Position numbers and translations under genes: made by a program. A stretch of DNA of 64,000 bases from Hermetia illucens. Lineage: Eukaryota > Arthropoda > Insecta > Diptera > Stratiomyidae. Shown here in pieces: positions 55,580-64,000 of the stretch. The DNA is taken from positions 41,405,017-41,469,016 of the forward strand of contig NC_051849.1 of NCBI RefSeq assembly GCF_905115235.1, given 5' to 3'. A model generated the notes under the pieces. It saw nothing but the letters and a program-made list of their open reading frames with translations, did not search any database and was not told the DNA's origin. Every line of letters starts with the position of its first letter. Position 1 is the first letter of the stretch.

Positions 55580-57000
55580 TTCCAGGAAGTAGATTGCAGA
55601 GAACAATTCAATTCACTTCTTTGTATCTGCACGTTATGTGGTTTGTCTTTCCTTCCGAAAGAGGTAGAACTTCACCGGACAATCTTCAAAATCATGGCAA
55701 AGTGGTCCTAGTACCTTCGCTGCTTTTTATTAATAGGGCAGCCCTCCTTATGTTCATCGATCTGCCTTCATGTTTGCGCAGTCATCTCACTCTTATGAGG
55801 TCCTTTCGGGAAATGGTCAACAACATCAACCGTAACGGAGACAAATTTACGGCTCAGTTCTCATCAATATTCTTAAGCGGGTTTTTCTGAGTTTACGTCA
55901 TTTGCGCAATAAGAAAGTTTTCTCACTGCTTGGCAAACAGTTCGCGAAGATAATCGATATTGAATTTAGAGGGATGGCAAGAACCCGTTTTCATGTGAGT
56001 AAACCCAATAGCGATATGCAAGTGAAGGTAAGTGACCACATCAGATTATGATTATACCCCTTTCGTTTTGCAAATTCAGAACAGAAATCCTGATAGCCAT
56101 GAGGTCAATCTGGTTAAATGTTTGTTGTCAGTAGATCGAAACTCAACTAACCTTGTGGCTAGGCCCGCGTTAGAACAGTGTACCGTCAAAGATGAGGCCA
56201 TGAAAGTTACAGAAATCTACAAACACACATCATCCACCAACATCACAGTGTCATCTTTAGGGAGCCTCTCCTGAGCTATGTGTGATTGCCCAAAGGAAGC
56301 ATCCTTTCCCAATATTATTAGGTGTATAGCACAACATAAGTGTGATATTCCTCACCCTAGACCGAAATCTCGGAGCGAAGTTTCGATGCCGAAAGCATCA
56401 GCGGATTCAAATCTGTTACCACTAGCCATGCCCAAAAACACAATGCGGCCACGAAAAGAGAGGTACCACCAGAGTCCCACCATCTTTCTTGTGTACATAT
56501 TTTAGAGATCACTCATATAACGTTATCGATTACCAATGATCGCAGCCGTGCAGTCAGGCAAGAGCAAATCGAAATTAAAGATTGCTAGCACTCAAATTCA
56601 TACCCTTTTTAGTCTCCTTTTAAGACAATCAATAATACTTTGAGTATCACATTGAATACTAGCTCAATGGGCTAGTTGTTAGAGAACTCGATATTTGGGT
56701 GGGTTTGTCAGAAATGATCCCTAGGCAATTATGTATAATCCCGATGAAAACTACCAGGGCGCTATACTATTATACTAAGGGCCAGGTGGAAAAGCCAGAA
56801 AAAAAGCTTAAAACTGCTCCAAAGCAGAGAACGGTAAAGGAGGAGGGGGGGGTGGCCTCTAAGCAGCCAATAGATACCTGAAGAACAAAACATTAGGCTG
56901 ATGAGCGTGGTTTTAAGTACTGGAGATAACATGTTTGGTGTCTTTCGGCTTCCTGTAGATCTCCATATCTAATTTATTTTGCGGCCACCTCAACAGCAGC
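55580..57000. other. Unclassified repeat-like DNA
   Basis: ORFs of 60-98 codons on the plus strand (55594, 56032, 56278, 56699) have no motif or splice context. A G9 tract occurs near 56845. No DM4/12 exon was seen. Confidence 0.3.
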
Positions 57001-57099
57001 TCTAAGAAAGGTACGCTTTATTTTCCCCCTCCAGGGGGAACTCGATACCTGGATGCAATCTATTGAGGAATCCGGTCTATTTTTCGACACATTGGCCGA

Positions 57100-57570
57100 A
57101 GCTAGCACATGATCCACAGGATGCAAACCTTTCCTATTTCCTCGCATGGCTTGATGAAAGAGACGAGACATATTTTTGAAGTCGCCAAACTGAATGGGTA
57201 TACCGAGCAGATCATCAAGCTGACATCAACAGCCCAGACTGGGAATAAATTTGAAAATCAACGAAATTTCCCTTTTGTTAATACGAAACCCAAATTCCTT
57301 CCAGGATCCACCAAAAATGGCCAAGTCCGGGGTATACGAAATTTCCTACGCAGATTGTAGAAAAGTTGATATTTTACAAACCAAAAGCAACGTGGAAGCA
57401 TGTCCTCGAGAGCAGTAGAAAGAAAACGATACGCACTACCGTATTTCGGGAACCACCAAGGTTCGCATTTGCAAATATAATAAATAACACTAGCGGAAAA
57501 GCAAAAACGAATCTTAATTATTTCAAAAAATTTAATTCCTATAAACACCGCAAAACTACACTTAGATAGA
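57100..57570 (+). mobile_element. Possible Penelope-like fragment
   Basis: The plus-strand frames read RHIFEVAKLNGYTEQII and FNSYKHRKTTLR. The last nucleotides (ATAAACACCGCAAAACTACA) resemble the GGGAACACCGCATAATTACA sequence next to the hammerhead-like pair at 62.2 kb. Penelope affinity is likely, but the fragment is weak. Confidence 0.4.
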
Positions 57571-57574
57571 CAAA

Positions 57575-57960
57575 TTAGGCGACGCTCTGCCCACTAATGC
57601 AGATAAGGAGAGTACGATGACCCGTCAGACTGAGAACCTTGCTTTTGTTGGTGTTTATCTTTAGTCCAACTCCACTTGACCCTGTCTCCAACTCCAAAGC
57701 CATTTGACCAAGGTTCAGGACACGCTGAGAGAGCAAACAGTTATTATCAACATAGTCGAGGATTTTGAGGAAAGATGTCATCGTCCGTTGAACTCCTCCA
57801 TGGCCTCCGGACAAGGCCGCATGAGGAACATCACCGATATAAAGAACAAATAATATCGATGACAAGATGCAATCCTGGCAGACTCTGCTTTGTACTTCAA
57901 ATTCCTCTGAGAATTTGTCTTGGCGCAGCACGAGATATTTTGAGCAACCAAATAGCTATC
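57575..57960 (-). mobile_element. RTE-like LINE RT fragment
   Basis: The minus-strand frame reads FEVQSRVCQDCILSSILFVL, LKILDYVDNNCLLSQRVLNL and SGVGLKINTNKSKVLSLTGH. These are the RT blocks from the VRQGCILSP motif to the Y[A/V]DD active site, here YVDN, so the catalytic Asp pair is lost. Confidence 0.8.
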
Positions 57961-57979
57961 AGATAATCAAACATCAATT

Positions 57980-58730
57980 GTTGAATAGCGAATCAATGCC
58001 TGACGATTGACAAGGAGGCATTATCTGTCCCATATATAACAAGTTGGAATACCGGAAGCTGATGCTTCGGGTATAAAAGTTTTTTGTTAATCTTATATGA
58101 AAACTTTCTACGCACATTTTTCCATTATTTTTTCAAACTATAAGATATACGCACATATTACAGACATAAATATGAAGATTGCCTATCACCGAATATGATA
58201 CTTATACAAGCATGTATATAAATTGATCGTACACATTTTTCCGATTTACTTCGTGCATAAAAGCATACATATGTACATATACAATGCGTATATTGGATAC
58301 CGCTGGTTTAATGTACAAATGTAATCTATCTAAATTAGGCACTACCACTTACACTTACACTTTTCGGGGGTCTCATTTTGAGCCCTCACTCTCCTACGTT
58401 CCACTCGATGTCAAATATGGGACCAGTTTTGAAAATTACTAATTGGGCCCCTTTATCTGATCCCCCTCACGACCATATTCTCCGAAAAGAAATGTTGCCT
58501 CTTCTTAAACTCAACTCAAAATAACACCACTTACTATATATATAAATGGTTTCATAGACCACGCGTTCTCACCGAATTTCATGACAATCCGTCCAGGCGT
58601 TTTCGAATAAATCGGGTGTGACAGACAGACGGAGAGACAGACATCGACTCGATTCTAATAAGATCTTGTTTCACACAAAACCTTAAGAAGGGGAGGGGTG
58701 GAGGTATCACGTAATCCAGTAACTATGGAA
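57980..58730. other. A/T-rich; retroelement-like tail
   Basis: No gene. At 58560-58660 the run TTTCATGACAATCCGTCCAG then GTGTGACAGACAGACGG is a typical 3' tail of an unidentified insect retroelement. Confidence 0.4.
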
Positions 58731-58739
58731 GTATCACGT

Positions 58740-59560
58740 TGCTGAGTACTATCGATAAGATATTCTCCGCTATTTTACTAGGCCGTATTACCCCATAGAA
58801 CAGCTTCGGACCATACCAAAGAGGCTTCATTCTAAGCAAATCAGCAACAGACCAGCTTTTCCTTCTGCAACAAGTAATTGAAAAACTGTTGGAATATGGT
58901 CATCAATTGCACCATCTTTTCATCGATATCTAAGGCCACCTGTGATTCTTTAGCCTAGGTAAAACTGTATACACCATGAGACAAGTCGGTGTCCTGGCGA
59001 AATTGATAAGACTGACTGATAAAAACAACAGGTTCATTCTCGATGTAATACAAGGGTATGCCCACTCATGCAATCTCTTTAACCTGACCCTGAAAAAAAG
59101 GTCCCTTATTCTAAGGTTTATGCGAGAAGAACCATCCTTGTCAAGTACACCCAACTACCAACCTATGCTGACGATGTTAGCATTATGGGAAGAACAACCC
59201 CAGACCTACAATCTACCTTCATCTAGATCGAGCAGCCGGTGCGAGATATCGAGTTAGACATTATTGAAGACAAGATGAGACCCAACAGCGTCAAATGGTA
59301 CCACTCAAATGAAACCAATAAAGATAGAAGGCTAATTTCTCCTATCTAGGGTCGCAAATCATAATCGATACCAGCTATGACGATAAAATCGGACTGTCAT
59401 CTGGTTGTGGATAAAATCCGGCCGAACAAGTTGCCGTTGGCGGGTCATTCAATCCGCATGGGTGAAGATGATCCAGCCCAGAAGGTCGGTGCAAAGCTGT
59501 GATATCTGGATTTTCTCATTAAGGCAGGTCTAGACTGGATACCAGTTGTTGTATCCCATT
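58740..59560 (+). mobile_element. LINE (54.3 kb family), sense copy
   Basis: The plus strand codes for LSTIDKIFSAILLGRI, then the CAATTGCACCATCTTTTCAT region (QLHHLFID) at about 58903, VLAKLIRLT at 58990 and the conserved nucleotides ATAATCGATACCAGCTATGA near 59360. It is the inverse of the copy at 54300-55575. Broken. Confidence 0.7.
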
Positions 59561-62055
59561 GTGGTATTGGTTCACCTGTAAGTTGAGCATGTTATGTGTG
59601 CTCGTCAAAAAACGCGATTAAGAAACATGAAGATTTGTGGACTAGCGAACTGCAAACCTTTTGTTGCATATTGGCTATAAAAACGGTTACCACGTCTCAA
59701 AGATGGACTAACTGGTCGGCTATAGCCCTTTGGTTTCGTCACCGGTCACGAATTGAATTCTACTCCTTAAATATAGAGGCTCGTAAGTATGCTTCCTTTC
59801 TACAACTGCTAGGATCAAGCGAGGTAAAATGGTGGAAATATGGAGGACACTTTCCTTCCTACCACCCTGTCGACTTCCGGGAAACGCGCCTGACGATAAG
59901 GCAACTTGGCTACATGTTGGTAAAGTAAATGAATGTTTTTCTAAAAATCAAAATGTTTACTTTTCAATCCCCCAAACTCAGGAGGTTCGGCTGTCGTTCG
60001 GCATTGGAAAAGTTGCCTTTCTGACCGAACAGCGGATGTTGATCACCTCGAAAAGGTTTTTTTCTCTGACGTATGTCTATGACTATGGCAACATGGCTAT
60101 TATTACCTTAAGGGGGTCCCGTGTGAAGGTCGTTGGCTTTCTTTTTTAATTTTTTTGTGAAGAATTGGAGAAAGGTACAAATACGAATTTTTCACTGTAG
60201 ATTTTTTAATATCTTCAGCATTTATAGTAATTTTTCCAGTTCGATCGCATGGTTCGTTATTGAAACACAGAGCAATTTATACACCCAAAAAAAGGTGTTT
60301 TTCTGCTGCCACTCTAGAGGGCGCTGGGATTATCTTCAAGAAAAAAAGTAAACAGCATTTTAATGTACAGACTTAACTGCAAACTAGGATTATTAAAAAA
60401 TATTAGAAACTACATTTTTGGTGCCGTGCTAAACTTTTTTTTTGTGAATTTTGGTGTTTTTTCAAGACTTCTTTAGTGAATAAAAAAAAACTACTGAACG
60501 AATCGCAATCATTCTAGGTTGTGGACCCTAGAAATATGTTCTGAATAAGTAGTGAAAATTTCAAAGAATTTCGTTGGTTAGATGTTGGGCTATGGTGGCA
60601 GCCGATTTCCAACATGCAGTTTCGAAAAAACGCATTTAAAAAGTAGAATGCGATTTTCAGCCATAAAACCATAACTGGCCATTAATCTACTATACCTGAT
60701 CCATAAACCTTAGGTTTCTTGAAGAAATACATATACAGCCTTGACTTCAGTTTTTGCCCTTTTAGCGAAGTCGCTCGAACGTCATTCGGACCGATAAATA
60801 CGAGTTTTATTACGTCGATCGACATAAATCTGGCATGTGACTTAACACGTGTTTAACACTATAATTTCCGAACGACTCCGAATATCAAAAAATTACTTTG
60901 TCCATATATTCTACACTATATCTAGATATAATTGATGCCAAAAAAATCGATTCCGCTGATCCGATACACGGGATAACTCCCTTAAATCTCGATATCACGA
61001 TAAATCTTACGTAATGTAGGGTAGCGTACGTCAGACAAGGCTGCAAAAGCTGCCTGCAGCCGCAACTCTTCCGATAGTTCGCACCTGTATAATATCTCAG
61101 TAAGATACTGATGCGTACTACTTATAAATAAAAAAAAAATAATATAAGCCATCGATGGTCTCAAGCCAAGAGGCCGGTGCTGACTGTCCCCATATAGAAT
61201 TGGTCATCGCAGCCCTAAAGTATCTGTAGAGCTGCTACTTCCAGGCCTAACGAAAGTAGCTGAAACCAGTATAATTTCCACACCCAGCCCGTATTTTTTC
61301 TCTACGGCCCTGGCTACTTCCACTTATTGTAGATAAAGGACTAAGAGACCTTCTCCTATGAGTGGAAGATTCCGAATAAGGGGACCCTTGTTAAATGTGG
61401 CAATCAAAGGTTGTATGCTTCCAGCCGGCACAAAAAGTATAGCTGAAATAACACTGGAGCGCATTTATAAACACCCTTTAAAGCAGGATAGGAACCTCCT
61501 ATACTAACCAGATGAACATCCCAATATCATTAGGAGTTTAGATCAGCGCTTCACTTGCTTCTCATTGATTTCGCGAAGACGGGTAGTTCTTCCGAAATGC
61601 GGAGTACTCCAGGTTGTCAACCTACGAGCCAGATAATTGTGAACGTCTGATTATCACGTTCACAGTGGCAATTGATAGACCACTTGAGAAAGGGCGATGA
61701 GTGCAATGCTAATTACGCCACGCAATAGAAGCACCTATTGTAAATTGTCCAACGGCTGAGTCGGTCTACAAATACCTAGTGCGAAGCAGTCATTAACATT
61801 ACGTTCTTGCGAAGTCCTAAGTGAATAAAGGAATTCTTTCTATTCCGGAAGCGCCAAACAGCGCCTATAAACAAATCGTTTCGAATAGACCTTTGCCATG
61901 GACAAATAAGCATGTAGAATTATGAAAAAACTATTTCTCAATATCTTTGAATTATCTATCTTACGCACCTTCAATTTACAATCGGTCAAAATCGTTTTGT
62001 ATAGGAGATTCCTATATTTTCTGAAACAACTTCCAAAGTCTGAAATAATAAAAAA
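59560..62055. other. Unclassified; non-coding repeat-like DNA
   Basis: Two overlapping plus ORFs of 110 and 106 codons at 59596-60149 lack motifs. The block 60280-60980 is A/T-rich. I could not define element ends. No host exon recognised. Confidence 0.3.
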
Positions 62056-62060
62056 ACTTG

Positions 62061-62430
62061 TTTCTTTTTCGTTGGTGTGGATATTTATTCTTGCAAATCC
62101 CGATATTTCGGGAAGCACTTGTGCCCTTCATCAGAGCTAACAAGTCTTCTTAATAATAAACAAGTTTTTTATCAATTCAAATAATTAATCGCTGGGAACA
62201 CCGCATAATTACACTCAGTTAAAAAGAGAATTCCACCCCTGCGTCCCATATCGTTCTGTGAGTCGATAGTTGAAACTTGTTAGCACTGATGAAGGGAACA
62301 AGTGGTTCCCGAAATATCGGTATTTGCAAGAATAAATACCCACACCAACGAAAAAAAAAACAAGTTTTTTATTATTTCAGATAATTAATCGTTGGAAACA
62401 CCGCATAATTACACTCAGACAACTTCCAAA
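62061..62430. repeat. Inverted pair of hammerhead-like motifs (Penelope or retrozyme type)
   Basis: Arms 62061-62145 and 62276-62359 are inverted copies, from CGTTGGTGTGG at the outside to GCTAACAAG at the inside. The right arm carries CTGATGA (62286-62292), a stem GGGAAC/GTTCCC, GAAA (62311-62314) and a small UA-UCGG-UA hairpin. This is the order of a type I hammerhead ribozyme core. One extra A lies between CTGATGA and the stem. A direct repeat with ACACCGCATAATTACACTCA flanks on the right (62192, 62399). Hammerheads are known from Penelope-like elements. Confidence 0.55.
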
Positions 62431-62439
62431 GTAGGCAGT

Positions 62440-63200
62440 TGGTGCAATTAATATCTCCGGTGTTTGCAAGACTGCATTTAAAATCGGTAAACCACTTTTT
62501 TAGATGGGGCTGCGCCACGATAACACTTATCAATCCATTGCTTTGCTTAAAATTTATTTATCACCATCAAAAGCCCTATTTTTTCCAACATATAAAATTC
62601 ATTTTCATTGTTTGAAAAGTAGCAAAACTAAAATATACGATTGCCCGTGAGCAAGAGGTCGGATTTTGATGAAACTTTGGCGGGTACCATTGAAATCTCG
62701 GTGCTCCCTAAAAATCGTATGGATATGCCAGTATTCACGCCATCCATCCATCCATAAATGAGAATTTATTGAGTCGCTCAGTGTAGTGAAATTAATGTAA
62801 TTGGATTATAAAATTTGGTCATACCTGCTTGCGACAAAAAAGCTTAATAGGCTATATTTAATCCCAAAACACTTTCCTGCTTCCTAATACCATTAGATTT
62901 TTCGCCCGCCTTTCGCAGGATTCAATTCTGATCATTTAACCTTACCTTACATGGACCAATCAGTATCTTTCTTGATTAATTCCAGTTAAAAGCCCATCAT
63001 ATTGAATTAAATATATTCTTAAATCGTGGAAAAGGTATATTTATCTGTTTACAAATTTTTAGTTGATATTTAACGCTAATTAAAGACGCATGTGTCATTC
63101 TTACCGCTATTAGTTAGCACTGATTCTTACCCAGATTGAATTAAAGTGCTAAATGGTTCTTAAGCGCGAGTTAACTGTTCCAAACGCAGTAAACCAATCT
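62440..63200. other. Upstream of gene I; no other gene
   Basis: A/T-rich spacer without ORFs of note. It should include the promoter of gene I just before 63242. Confidence 0.4.
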
Positions 63201-63241
63201 AGATTCAAAGAGGCAAGTATTACCATAGTATCTTCGTTTCC

Positions 63242-64000
63242 ATGACCATGGACCTAACACTAATTTCAGTAGTAGCTGCAGTTGCTTTGAGCTTTTTGAA
63301 CATTCATCTCGTGAGTGCCCAAGACTACATAAATTTAGCGAATAATTCACAGCCGGATGTGAATAAGAATCGAAGAAATTCAGAGAAAATCCTTTCTCGT
63401 AAACGTAGATATCTAATTTTTCCTGAAGGAAGTTCACTTCAACTCGGTGAGTCGTCAACGTTGTTGGTGGAAAAATGCGACAGAAGCGTTCCTTCCTACA
63501 TATATTTCATTCGTTGAAGTGATTTGTAATTTCTTTGTTCGTTCCCAGTGTATAAAGATATGTGTAAATGATAAAATCATAGCAATTCGGCTTTAAAATG
63601 GGACCAGAACCAGATTGACGGTTTTTTGTGTACAAAAAAGTGGAAAAATATTTAGATATTTCATAATCCCAGGAAAATGGGAAAAATAACCCTAGATATA
63701 TTTTCTATGATATCCGAAACTTATTTAAAAAATTATCTCCTCATCACTTTTCCAGTATTCGATGAAATTATTCCAATTGTCGATTACAACAATTGGCTCA
63801 TCCTCGGAGTCACGGTGGCTTTGGCTTGGGAATTGCCGAGTAAACCTCCTAGTGAACAACTGGAAGAAATCCGTGACAAACTAAACGATGGAACACTGTT
63901 CCTGCGAAAAGATGAAAACGTGAATGATCTGCAATACGTCGATAAGCCGAAAGAACCGCAAAATCTTTTAAGGCCATCATCATATACACCCAGTCAGAAT
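63242..64000 (+). CDS. Gene I: DM4/12-domain protein, 5' part, runs off the window
   Basis: Exon 1 is 63242-63446 and exon 2 runs from 63756 to the window edge, still open. The N-terminus MTMDLTLISVVAAVALSFLN leads into a signal peptide ending near VSAQ. Then follow a 30-residue propeptide, the furin-type site S-R-K-R-R and YLIFPEGSS, a textbook DM4/12 start. The intron is 309 nt (G|GTGAGT, TTTCCAG|TA). It lies directly after the FPEGS motif, in phase 1, whereas A and H have phase 0 at this place. Exon 2 reads VFDEIIPIVDYNNWLILGV and continues into a charged linker. The cysteine signature should lie beyond 64000. An ATG at 63248 could also serve as start. Confidence 0.82.

Noticed and set aside
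59596-60149. Two overlapping plus ORFs (110 and 106 codons) as a gene
   Set aside because: No motif, signal peptide or splice context; length alone is not sufficient in this much sequence.
1-64000. CRISPR arrays, operons, ribosome binding sites or rRNA genes
   Set aside because: The window is eukaryotic, and I saw no regularly spaced repeats or rRNA sequence. The R1-like copies are not flanked by 28S DNA.

Overview
This is eukaryotic, insect-type DNA, almost certainly from a fly (Diptera). The host genes have short 57-77 nt introns, GT-AG junctions and DM4/12-family proteins, a secreted family well known from Drosophila. The genes are islands in dense transposon debris. I cannot name the species from the sequence. 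The amount of LINE, Penelope and SINE debris suggests a large fly genome.

The host content is one gene family. I assembled four complete DM4/12 genes by splice-junction reading: minus-strand gene A (2055-2854) and plus-strand genes F (38373-39499), G (44823-47570) and H (52592-53324). A fifth, gene I, starts at 63242 and runs off the right edge. Four further intact first exons lie between A and F: B (10038), C (17111), D (23485) and E (31273). Each has a signal peptide, an R-X-K-R site and a phase-0 splice donor. I see no partner exons before F. B/C and D/E are two recent duplicate pairs, and the copied blocks include upstream sequence.

Layout. 1-1.5 kb: Jockey-like LINE ORF1. 2-2.9 kb: gene A. 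3.9-8.2 kb: R1-like, RTE-like, Penelope, SINE and I-like debris. 9.9-10.4 kb: exon B. 11-16.3 kb: LINEs and two inverted-repeat elements. 17.1-17.4 kb: exon C. 17.9-22.7 kb: LINEs, a tandem repeat and a SINE. 23.5-23.8 kb: exon D. 24.6-30.7 kb: LINEs plus Ty3/Gypsy and BEL/Pao fossils. 31.3-31.6 kb: exon E. 32.5-37.7 kb: a Gypsy fossil and a long R1-like LINE. 38.4-39.5 kb: gene F. 44.8-47.6 kb: gene G, with a Penelope element in intron 1. 47.8-52 kb: SINE and LINEs. 52.6-53.3 kb: gene H. 53.9-62.4 kb: LINE and Penelope debris. 63.2 kb to the end: gene I.

The most notable possibility is that B-E are alternative first exons (separate promoters and secretory N-termini) joining the shared 3' exons of F, since every junction phase is compatible. 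Other points: gene G stays open through two compensating indels; hammerhead-like motifs occur as inverted pairs at 37.0 and 62.2 kb; and a 46-nt hairpin recurs in three dispersed repeats with a compensatory base change.
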